From the NCBI GenBank assembly GCA_024277555.1, contig JAJRUY010000240.1, positions 1-13,151 of the forward strand: a stretch of DNA of 13,151 bases, in the 5' to 3' direction. Shown piece by piece: positions 7,022 through 13,151 of the stretch. How positions within the stretch are numbered: the stretch's first letter is position 1; the number at the start of each line of letters is the position of its first letter. A program made the position numbers and the translations under genes. The notes under the pieces are model-generated. The model was not told the origin of the DNA. It did not search any database and worked only from the letters and a program-made list of their open reading frames with translations. The stretch comes from Gammaproteobacteria bacterium. Its GTDB lineage: Bacteria; Pseudomonadota; Gammaproteobacteria; Chromatiales; Chromatiaceae.

Positions 7022-7786
7022 ATGAAAAAATTTTGGCAACTGCTGTTTTTCAAGGTCAAGTGCCGACTCAAATCAGAAGCCAGCACTAGCTATCTGAACT
7101 ATGGATGGTGGGTGGTAGAGCCAATATTGCACATGGCCGCATTCTATTTCGTGTTTGCGGTATTGATGAACGGTGGCACGGAGAATTTCGTGGTATTCCT
7201 TCTGTGCGGGCTGATTCCCTGGCTGTGGTTCAACAAAAGTGTCAGCAATGCAACAGCATCCATTCGCGGTGGATACAGCATCATGATGCAGACCCGTGTA
7301 CCCATCTCGCTGTTTCCGGCGGAAATTGTTACCCAGGATCTGGTGAAGCAACTGCTGGTGTTTGTGCTGCTGCTGCTTTTCCTGCTCGCGTACGGAACAA
7401 CACCAAATATTCACTGGCTGGCACTGATACCCCTGATTCTGGTGCAACTGGCTCTTGTGCTCGCAGTGTCTTTTTTGGTCGCAATGCTCGAACCTTTCCT
7501 GCCGGATCTGAGATATCTGGTGCAAACAGGCCTGATGTTGATGATGTTCGGCTCAGGTATTTTCTATACCTATGATTTGATCCTGCCGGAACACAGAGGG
7601 ATGTTTTTCCTTAATCCCATGGCCAACCTGATCAAGAACTACCGAGAGGTGCTGATGTATCAGCACTGGCCCGATTGGATTGCGCTGGCGAATATTTTTC
7701 TTTTTTCTATCGTTGTCTTGGGATTGTGTGTTTTGTTTCTGCAGAAACAGAGAACTACCTATGTCCGCCTGGTGCTGGAAACCTGA
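7022..7786 (+). CDS. ABC-2 type polysaccharide export permease
   Basis: The 254-residue inner-membrane protein has about six membrane segments (roughly 30-50, 57-72, 108-126, 133-156, 170-190 and 226-246) and the closing ABC-2 permease motif LNPMANLIKNYREVLM. The size and layout match Wzm/KpsM/TagG permeases, which export lipid-linked polysaccharide across the inner membrane. The ATG at 7022 is chosen although the frame is open to 6821, because the extension would run into the divergent GT4 gene and lacks hydrophobic character. The ribosome site is weak (GGAAGG about 15 nt away). The ATPase gene follows after 3 bp, so the two form an operon. Confidence 0.92.
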   Translation: MKKFWQLLFFKVKCRLKSEASTSYLNYGWWVVEPILHMAAFYFVFAVLMNGGTENFVVFLLCGLIPWLWFNKSVSNATASIRGGYSIMMQTRVPISLFPAEIVTQDLVKQLLVFVLLLLFLLAYGTTPNIHWLALIPLILVQLALVLAVSFLVAMLEPFLPDLRYLVQTGLMLMMFGSGIFYTYDLILPEHRGMFFLNPMANLIKNYREVLMYQHWPDWIALANIFLFSIVVLGLCVLFLQKQRTTYVRLVLET

Positions 7787-7789
7787 AAT

Positions 7790-8491
7790 ATGCAGGCTAC
7801 AGCGATCTCTGTGCAGAACCTTGGCATCAGCTACCGCAAGCGCCTTTCCCTGCGCCGTAGTGAGCCCCATGTGGTGCTTTCAGATGTCAGCTTTGACCTG
7901 CTCAAAGGGGAAACCCTTGGTATTATCGGCAGAAATGGCGCGGGGAAAAGTACCTTGTTACGGATTCTGGCAGGTATTCTCAAGCCAAATAGAGGGAAAA
8001 TCGCCTGGCAGGTGCAAACGGTATCGCTTCTCTCCCTGAATCTTGGGCTGGATCCCAACCTGAGTGGTGTAGATAATGCGATTTTGAGCGCGCTACTGCT
8101 GGGATTTGATCGCAGGCAGGCCGAGCAAAGCCTGCCGGAAATCATCGAATTTTCCGAGTTGGGGAAAGCCGCGTATGAACCGGTACGAACCTATTCTTCC
8201 GGCATGAATGCGCGCCTGGGTTTTTCCATAGCCATTTATTTGCAGCCGGATGTTCTGTTGATCGACGAAATCCTCGGAGTTGGCGATGTAGAATTTCAGA
8301 AAAAATCTTCCCAAGCCTTGCAAAAGAAAATTTATTCAGATCAGACAGTTGTGTTGGTTTCTCACAACGCTACGCAGGTAGAATCGTTGTGCGATCGTGT
8401 TGTCTGGATCGAGGACGGGAAAGCAATGGCGGTTGGTGTTACCGGGGAGGTACTTGAGCAATATGAAAAGTGTATACTTGGTAAGCGTTAA
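7790..8491 (+). CDS. ABC transporter ATPase for polysaccharide export, short Wzt/KpsT type
   Basis: The 233-residue protein carries Walker A GRNGAGKST (47-55), the ABC signature SSGMNARL (136-143), Walker B DVLLIDE (154-160) and the H-loop histidine at 192 (LVSHN). The signature form and the loop leading to Walker B are those of the Wzt/KpsT/TagH group that drives glycan export with an ABC-2 permease. It ends shortly after the ATPase domain and lacks the C-terminal carbohydrate-binding domain of the long Wzt proteins that recognise a modified chain end. The export mode is therefore more like KpsT or the short O-antigen exporters. It lies 3 bp downstream of the permease gene. Confidence 0.94.
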   Translation: MQATAISVQNLGISYRKRLSLRRSEPHVVLSDVSFDLLKGETLGIIGRNGAGKSTLLRILAGILKPNRGKIAWQVQTVSLLSLNLGLDPNLSGVDNAILSALLLGFDRRQAEQSLPEIIEFSELGKAAYEPVRTYSSGMNARLGFSIAIYLQPDVLLIDEILGVGDVEFQKKSSQALQKKIYSDQTVVLVSHNATQVESLCDRVVWIEDGKAMAVGVTGEVLEQYEKCILGKR

Positions 8492-8812
8492 AGTTCGGTT
8501 TTTAAACAAAAAAAATACCGGCAATTGTTTTTTTGAGACGTTTTCCGCAAAAACTTGACCTCCTCTTGGAAATTGGCTATTTTTAATTGTATAGGTATAG
8601 AGAGTGTGGGATTATTCCACTCACGCTTGATGCCGCAGCTACTGCCGAATTGCGTTTTGGGGTGCGGTTGATGAAAGTCAGAAATAAAAGCCAATAGCTT
8701 GTGCATGATTGAGAAAGATGGTCTATTATTTGACTTGAGAGAGATTTATTTAGTGGATGAAGTACTGTTGGTGCAGGCCAATCCACCTATTTTCATTACG
8801 GAGAATTAAACC
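8492..8812 (+). other. AT-rich intergenic region upstream of the secreted fibre-like protein gene
   Basis: This 321-bp stretch has no credible gene. Just after the ATPase stop, CGGTTTTTAAAC and AAAAAAATACCG form an imperfect A/T-rich stem, followed by T7 (8527-8534), possibly a weak terminator. A promoter-like element is at 8555-8583. A small inverted repeat GTGG-gattatt-CCAC lies near 8605. The ribosome site ACGGAG is about 10 nt before the ATG at 8813. The long leader downstream of the promoter (about 220 nt) shows no riboswitch class I recognise. Confidence 0.6.
8555..8583 (+). promoter_or_regulatory. Sigma-70-like promoter candidate
   Basis: TTGACC (8555-8560) and TATTTT (8578-8583) are separated by exactly 17 bp. 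The -35 matches consensus at five of six positions and the -10 at four of six. A start near 8590 would give an unusually long leader to the gene at 8813. The surrounding DNA is AT-rich, which raises the chance of a coincidental match. Confidence 0.4.
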
Positions 8813-9451
8813 ATGAAAAAACTGAATTTAGTGCTGGGCATGATGCTGGCAGGCGCCGCTGGAATGGCTGCTGCGGATAGTCTGTATATTAATGCAACGG
8901 GTGATGTCGGTGTAGGCACGAATGCTCCAACACAAAAGCTTCATGTTCTGGATGGAAACTTGAAGGTTGAACAAACTGCTGCAGGTGTGGCTGGGCGAAT
9001 TGAATTTACTACTGCAGCGGGTACATGGCAGATAAATCAAAATGCCAATACTGGTCGTTTAACGTTTGTTAATCCGGCTTATCCTGGCTCGCCTTTTAAG
9101 TTTCAACCTGGCGCGCAGGACAATTTGTTCCGGGTTGGAGTTGTTGCCGCGGATACAGTTGACATTAACGGTAAGTTAGTAGTGAATAATGTACAGATTG
9201 CCGACTATGTGTTCGCCGAAGGTTACAATTTGCCTACTATCGAAGAGCAGGCCGCTTTTATGTTTGAGAACCATCACCTTCCTGCTGTACAAAAGGGAGA
9301 TAAGAACATGAAAGCCAACATTGATGTAATGGGCAATCAGATGGCTATGTTGGAAGAGCTCGAGAAAGCGCATATTTATATTACCCAGCTTAATGAGGCC
9401 ATCAAGGAAATGAAATCAGAGCTGGCAGAAATTAAGGCTGCAGCTAAGTAA
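8813..9451 (+). CDS. Secreted protein with tail-fibre-like N- and C-terminal motifs
   Basis: The 212-residue product starts with a clear Sec signal peptide (residues 1-21, cleavage after MAAA). The mature N-terminus, SLYINATGDVGVGTNAPTQKLHV, matches the GNVGIGTTNPTQKLHV motif that opens many tail-fibre and adhesin-like proteins. The middle (about 50-125) is probably beta-structured. The C-terminus begins ADYVFAEGYNLPTIEE...ENHHLP (131-157) and ends in a predicted coiled coil (ELEKAHIYITQLNEAIKEM). This matches from memory the conserved C-terminal element of Bacteroidetes fibre proteins (DYVF..Y.L..LEEVE.FI..N.HLP...EELTLY). It has no Cys lipid anchor or membrane helix. The gene has its own promoter candidate and a strong terminator, so it is an independent unit beside the glycan exporter. 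A surface structural or glycan-binding role is inference. Confidence 0.85.
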   Translation: MKKLNLVLGMMLAGAAGMAAADSLYINATGDVGVGTNAPTQKLHVLDGNLKVEQTAAGVAGRIEFTTAAGTWQINQNANTGRLTFVNPAYPGSPFKFQPGAQDNLFRVGVVAADTVDINGKLVVNNVQIADYVFAEGYNLPTIEEQAAFMFENHHLPAVQKGDKNMKANIDVMGNQMAMLEELEKAHIYITQLNEAIKEMKSELAEIKAAAK

Positions 9452-9495
9452 TGCCGTGATTTTTTAATATAAAATGCATCTTTAGTCGTTAGGAA

Positions 9496-9527
9496 AAGGC
9501 TCGCTAATTTGGCGGGCTTTTTTTTTT
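9496..9527 (+). terminator. Strong intrinsic terminator of the secreted protein gene
   Basis: The stem AAGGCTCGC / GCGGGCTTT (nine pairs including two G-U) closes a loop TAATTTG and is followed by an uninterrupted run of ten T (9518-9527). It stands 45 bp after the stop codon at 9451 and before the start of the next gene at 9582. Confidence 0.9.
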
Positions 9528-9581
9528 GCGCGTACTGTAGTTTGTAGCCTATTTGTTTTGATAGTTAAGGGCCCATGAAAT

Positions 9582-10436
9582 ATGGCGCAACTAAATTATT
9601 GTATTGTTGTTGGAAGCCAGCGTAGCGGGACTACATTAACCGCTCAAATATTGGGTGCGCATCCTCATTCAATTGTAATTGATGAAGAAGATGGTCTTTA
9701 TGCTTGGACTTCTGCCTTGATAAACGGGGATGAGAAGGCTGATGAACTGCTCCTTGCCGCAATACATAATGCTCAAAATAAATATGTAGAACCAGAGAGG
9801 CGGTTTGGTGTGTCGGGTGTTCTTTCTAAGGTTAATACATTGGTTTTAAAAGCTCCAAATTTGACGTATTCGTGGTCAGAGTTAGGGGGTGTTATGCTTG
9901 GAGCAAGGATTGTTTATGTATATCGGGGAGTCAAAGCAATTGTTGCTTCCATGAAAAAATTGCAATCCGTTAGAATTGTCGAGAATCAAACAAGATACAT
10001 GTTGGGAAATGAAATTATTACCCAAAGATTTCCGTCTGAAATTAAACTGCTTTGCTCAGAGTCAGAGCCAATTTGTAAGAAGATGCCTTTGGTGGCGCTG
10101 ATAAAAATGTCATTTATTACAGATTTTAGGAAAGCTGGGTTTGATGTAAAAATGTTACAGTATGAAAGATTGGTAGCTGCTCCGGAACAGGCGGTAATGC
10201 GCCTGCTTAAACATGTTGGTTTAGATTGTGAAGATCAATGTGTACATTATTCCAGGCAGTACCAGGGAGTTGGGCCAGGCTTTACCGTTCGCACAAGAAA
10301 AGTGGATGAGAACTCTATTTATACATGGAGGCATGCTCTATCAGATGAAGAAAAATACAGTGTTGATGAGATAGTTGGAGATTTTCTAGATAGGCACGGG
10401 CATTTGTTTGAGGTCAATGGCATTGAATATATGTAG
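9582..10436 (+). CDS. Sulfotransferase family protein
   Basis: The 284-residue protein has the PAPS-binding P-loop GSQRSGTTL (11-19) in its first strand-loop and, in the second conserved region, the 3'-phosphate motif YVYRGVKAIVASM, where R115 and S123 take the usual positions. LKAPN (89-93) is another family-typical segment. It probably transfers sulfate from PAPS to a sugar hydroxyl in the cytoplasm, within the polysaccharide pathway. The acceptor is not readable, and the fold also includes enzymes that act on lipids or proteins. AAGGG precedes the ATG by 10 nt. The gene lies in AT-rich DNA after a terminator and is convergent with the following glycosyltransferase gene, whose stop is only 5 bp away. 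Confidence 0.88.
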   Translation: MAQLNYCIVVGSQRSGTTLTAQILGAHPHSIVIDEEDGLYAWTSALINGDEKADELLLAAIHNAQNKYVEPERRFGVSGVLSKVNTLVLKAPNLTYSWSELGGVMLGARIVYVYRGVKAIVASMKKLQSVRIVENQTRYMLGNEIITQRFPSEIKLLCSESEPICKKMPLVALIKMSFITDFRKAGFDVKMLQYERLVAAPEQAVMRLLKHVGLDCEDQCVHYSRQYQGVGPGFTVRTRKVDENSIYTWRHALSDEEKYSVDEIVGDFLDRHGHLFEVNGIEYM

Positions 10437-10441
10437 TCACG

Positions 10442-11530
10442 TTAAATATCAATGCCTAGCAAGCCAATTATAGAATGAGCTGCCTTGGTTGGGGAATTTT
10501 TGAATGACAGGTCTGTTTGGGAATCATTAATATGTGCCTTAATCAAGTTAAGGTTTTTAGTTAATCGTTCTATGTCATTTTTCCAGTTTTTTCCTAGCAA
10601 AATTCCAAAGCCGTTTTTTTCAATTTCTTTCCCTAGCACTTGATGGTTTCTGTGTGTAGGCCAAATCGCAACTGGAGTCCCATGCCCTAATGCTTGGTAA
10701 GTGCTACCAGCCCCTCCTTGTGTTATAGCTAACCGAGCATTTGGAAGGGCAATGCTTGCTGGGAACTCGTTAAAATGCTGATAAATATATCTATCACCAA
10801 AGTTGTGTGGTAAGTATGGTGGTGGGCCGACCCATACAATACCTTCTGCATCTTGAGAGTCTGCTAGGGCGTTGACTAGGCCAACAGGAAGAGGTTGACT
10901 GCCAGTTGAACCTAGTGAGAAGTACAGAAATGATGCTTTTTGAATGGATAACTGCAAGTTGCCTTTATCGGGCTGCCATATGCATGGGCCAACCACCTTG
11001 TAGTTTGTCGGGAGTTTGTCGGGTATTCTACTTAATAAGGCAGGGGGATCTGCTAGTAACACTACATCGCGCCCGTATAGTTCACGGCTATTCTCAAGTG
11101 GACTCAAGCCGCGTAATAACCTGTTATCATTATAAGTTTCTCTATGAGTGGAGTACAAATAATCCTGGACTGTAGGCTCTCTTCCTAATTTCGTTAAAAA
11201 ATAATTGGTAATGTAAATTTGGGGGACATTGGGAAAAGAAACTTGATGCAGCCATGGAAGTGGCGTGAGATCGAGACACAATACATCCGCTTTAACATGT
11301 GCCACGACCTGCTCTAAGCTTTTTGCAAATTCCAAATCTCCTTTTTCTTCGTATGTAAGCTCGGATACTGGAAACTCCAACCCAATAGTTTTAGGCCCGA
11401 AGCCGGGAGATATGCACGCAAAGTAGATCTCAAGTGGGCGTATTTTTGCAAGACTGCGAGCGATGATCAGGCTTCGTCCTACATGTCCTAAAGCAGGCCC
11501 GACAATGAATAATATTCGTTTCTTAGGCAT
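10442..11530 (-). CDS. GT-B glycosyltransferase, MGT/GT1-like
   Basis: The 362-residue protein begins with KRILFIVGPALGHVGRSL, an acceptor-side loop of the GT1/GT28 type. Its C-terminal half carries the nucleotide-sugar binding block ITQGGAGSTYQALGHGTP...HRNHQ (about 269-297), which corresponds to the donor signature of UDP-glycosyltransferases such as macrolide glycosyltransferases and MurG-like enzymes. It lacks membrane segments. The acceptor could be the glycan, a lipid carrier or a small molecule; the context favours a glycan. No strong ribosome site is seen before the ATG at 11530. It is transcribed against both neighbouring sulfotransferase genes, so it is probably expressed from its own promoter in the 11531-11877 gap. 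Confidence 0.85.
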   Translation of the reverse strand: MPKKRILFIVGPALGHVGRSLIIARSLAKIRPLEIYFACISPGFGPKTIGLEFPVSELTYEEKGDLEFAKSLEQVVAHVKADVLCLDLTPLPWLHQVSFPNVPQIYITNYFLTKLGREPTVQDYLYSTHRETYNDNRLLRGLSPLENSRELYGRDVVLLADPPALLSRIPDKLPTNYKVVGPCIWQPDKGNLQLSIQKASFLYFSLGSTGSQPLPVGLVNALADSQDAEGIVWVGPPPYLPHNFGDRYIYQHFNEFPASIALPNARLAITQGGAGSTYQALGHGTPVAIWPTHRNHQVLGKEIEKNGFGILLGKNWKNDIERLTKNLNLIKAHINDSQTDLSFKNSPTKAAHSIIGLLGIDI

Positions 11531-11877
11531 GTTTTTCAGCGCAGCTCTCGTATGGAGTTATTTAGGTGGTCTGTGGTTGGGTCGTAGTATGAGTATGTTA
11601 CATCAAATGCATAAGATGCATCTATAGGTTGTATGGTATTACATGTGGGGTATGATGCTGCTTCCATTGCGCGTTATTTCATTTGGGTAATCCATTGGAT
11701 TGTTACCGTGGAGGCGGGTTTATGAATTATATTGAGGAATATATATAATATGGAGAAATCAAGTGGGTTGTGTAAGTTGTGTTGTTGAAAAATAGGTGGA
11801 TCTCATTGATCGGAAAGTCCTTTGTTATGGGAGCCGCAGGGAGTTGGAGCTATATATAATATTGCTGAAGGTTAGTG
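11531..11877. other. AT-rich divergent intergenic region with short repeats
   Basis: The 347-bp gap between the divergent GT-B and sulfotransferase genes holds no gene of normal length. It contains a perfect 12-bp direct repeat TATATATAATAT at 11740-11751 and 11851-11862, either of which could serve as a -10 element; the second lies 15 bp before the ATG at 11878. ATGCAT-aag-ATGCAT occurs near 11608-11622. A nine-codon frame (11722-11748) has GGAGG well placed 7 nt before its ATG, which could be chance or a leader peptide. Confidence 0.5.
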
Positions 11878-12579
11878 ATGAAAAAAGAAGTTATTTGTAT
11901 TTTGGGAATGCATAGGAGTGGGACAAGTTGTCTGGCAGGCAGCTTACAATATGCAGGTTTGTACTTGGGGAATGTTCATGTGGAGAATAAGTTTAACTTG
12001 AAGGGAAATCGTGAGCACATACTAATAAATAAACTACAGGAAGATGTGTTGGTTGAAAATGAGGGGTCGTGGTTTAGGCCCCCAGGCACCATTATTTGGT
12101 CAAAAACAAACTATGTGAAATTATGTGGTATTGTAAGCGAATTTAATTCTTATCCTAGGTGGGGATTTAAAGATCCTAGGTCAGTTTTTACGCTGCCAGT
12201 GTTGGAAAAATGTATTGGTAGTGTTTGTTGTGTTGGATCGTTTAGAAATCCATTTTCGGTAGCTAATTCTTTGCAGCGTAGAAATCCAAATATTGGAGAC
12301 CAGTCGTTTTGGATGGATCTTTGGAATAAATATAATATGAGACTTATAGAAATATGGGAAGAAAGACGATTTCCTATTATTAATTTTGATAAGAAAGATA
12401 CGGAGTATTTGGAGGATCTAAATAAAATATATGATGTGCTTGGCCTAGAGGGGGGAGATAAAGATAGCCGCTCATTATTTTTTGATACGTCAATGAGGGC
12501 AGAGGTTAGCGAAGAAGCAGAAGGATTGCCAGGTAATATATTGGCAACATATCGGCGATTGCAAGAAATATCAATTTAG
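11878..12579 (+). CDS. Sulfotransferase family protein, AT-rich
   Basis: The 233-residue protein opens with the PAPS P-loop GMHRSGTS (10-17), has GFKDPRS at 96-102, and has the second PAPS site FRNPFSVANSL at 122-132, with R123 and S131 as candidate 3'-phosphate ligands. This is the layout of small bacterial sulfotransferases associated with polysaccharide loci. I use the ATG at 11878, because GAAGG stands 6 nt before it; a GTG one codon earlier is the alternative. Codons are strongly AT-rich compared with the genes left of 8.5 kb. The gene ends with TAG at 12577-12579, one base before the first base of the insertion sequence. The native 3' end may have been cut, although both PAPS sites are present. 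Confidence 0.85.
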   Translation: MKKEVICILGMHRSGTSCLAGSLQYAGLYLGNVHVENKFNLKGNREHILINKLQEDVLVENEGSWFRPPGTIIWSKTNYVKLCGIVSEFNSYPRWGFKDPRSVFTLPVLEKCIGSVCCVGSFRNPFSVANSLQRRNPNIGDQSFWMDLWNKYNMRLIEIWEERRFPIINFDKKDTEYLEDLNKIYDVLGLEGGDKDSRSLFFDTSMRAEVSEEAEGLPGNILATYRRLQEISI

Positions 12580-13151
12580 GGCTCTTCAGGAAAATTAGTG
12601 GGTAAAAATATAGCGAACTGACGGTAAGAAGGATAGTGATTCTGGAATATTGAGGGTAGAGCATCCTGCCCTGATTCTGAGAAGATGGAAATGTCGAGCA
12701 ACCATCCAATCAGAAAGAGGAACAGGATGCAGATCAAGACTATCCTCAATCGCGTACAGAAATACAAATCTTTCGTATACGGAGCGGTTCATTGGGTTGA
12801 AGAGGCCACGGTGCCGACCCTTGAGGTTGAGATGGAAGCTCGCACCAACAGTCGGCCTGTGTGCGGTCGCTGCGGCTGCAAGAGGCCGGGGCTACGACAG
12901 GTTGCCTGTCAGGCGTTACGAGTTCATTCCGATATGGGGGATCAAGGTGTTTTTGGTCTATCCCCCCCCCCGGCGGGTTGAGTGCCCGCGCTGTGGGGCT
13001 CGGGTTGAAAGGATCCCCTGGGCCGTCGGCAAGCACCGGACCGGAGAACCTGACAGCGAAACAGGACACCAAACTGGCAGAGTTGCTACAGTACAATCTG
13101 AAGTCGATTCGGAGTTATCTTCTGAAAGAAGAGTTCCAGTTGTTCTGGCAA
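12580..13151 (+). mobile_element. Decayed ISL3-type insertion sequence (left end; runs off the window)
   Basis: The element begins at GGCTCTTCAGGAAAATTAGTGGG, compatible with an ISL3-family terminal repeat (from memory), directly after the sulfotransferase stop codon. It contains a transposase remnant. The right end and target duplication lie outside the window. From the base run here I cannot tell whether it inserted into the locus or brought the AT-rich module with it. Confidence 0.65.
12727..13151 (+). pseudogene. ISL3-family transposase remnant with frameshift and internal deletion
   Basis: Translation from the ATG at 12727 (AGAGGA upstream) gives MQIKTILNRVQKYKSFVYG and the first zinc-finger pair VCGRCGC. 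One extra G in the run at 12888-12891 breaks the frame. In the restored frame GYDRLPVRRYEFIPIWG and the second pair ECPRCGARVE follow, with WAVGKHR at about 13039. The next recognisable segment, ENLTAKQDTKLAELLQ, is in another frame and belongs far down the family sequence, after the DDE core. The junction falls at the tandem repeat ACCGG-ACCGG (13035-13044), consistent with loss of about 150 or more codons by short-homology deletion (estimate from memory of family members). It cannot encode an active transposase. Confidence 0.85.

Noticed and set aside
8630..8650. CGGCAGTAGC on the minus strand, slightly like the ops/JUMPstart element GGCGGTAGC of polysaccharide operons.
   Set aside because: Two mismatches in ten bases, wrong strand for the downstream genes, and no surrounding JUMPstart sequence.

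Overview
The window looks like part of a cell-surface polysaccharide (capsule or exopolysaccharide/O-antigen-type) locus of a Gram-negative proteobacterium, most likely gammaproteobacterial. This rests on the gene types, the signal-peptide style and the dispersed CCGGAATGAC-type repeats. I cannot name the species. The left two thirds looks moderately GC-rich. From about 8.5 kb rightward, and most strongly from 9.5 to 12.6 kb, the DNA is visibly AT-rich, as in accessory or transferred glycan modules.

Layout: 1-69 is the tail of an unidentified + strand gene, followed by a dispersed repeat. From 6902 down to 199 runs a minus-strand series: a GT4 glycosyltransferase, a short GT2 glycosyltransferase, a DUF2304-type membrane protein, a 284-bp repeat island, a GT-C-like polytopic membrane protein, a translationally coupled membrane-anchored protein of unknown function, and a bifunctional mannose-1-phosphate guanylyltransferase/phosphomannose isomerase (GDP-mannose supply). 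From 7022 rightward on the + strand come an ABC-2 permease and its ATPase (Wzm/Wzt or KpsM/KpsT type). A separately promoted and terminated secreted protein with a tail-fibre-like C-terminus follows, then a sulfotransferase. A GT-B glycosyltransferase (10442-11530) lies on the minus strand, convergent with it. A second sulfotransferase follows, and the window ends in a decayed ISL3-type insertion sequence that starts one base after that gene's stop codon.

Taken together (inference): GDP-mannose and other sugars are assembled by the glycosyltransferases on the cytoplasmic face, exported by the ABC transporter, and probably sulfated by one or both sulfotransferases. The GT2/DUF2304 pair and the GT-C-like protein suggest a polyprenyl-phosphate-sugar-dependent modification in the periplasm. 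The least expected component is the 212-residue secreted protein next to the exporter, whose C-terminal motif resembles those of fibre or adhesin proteins.
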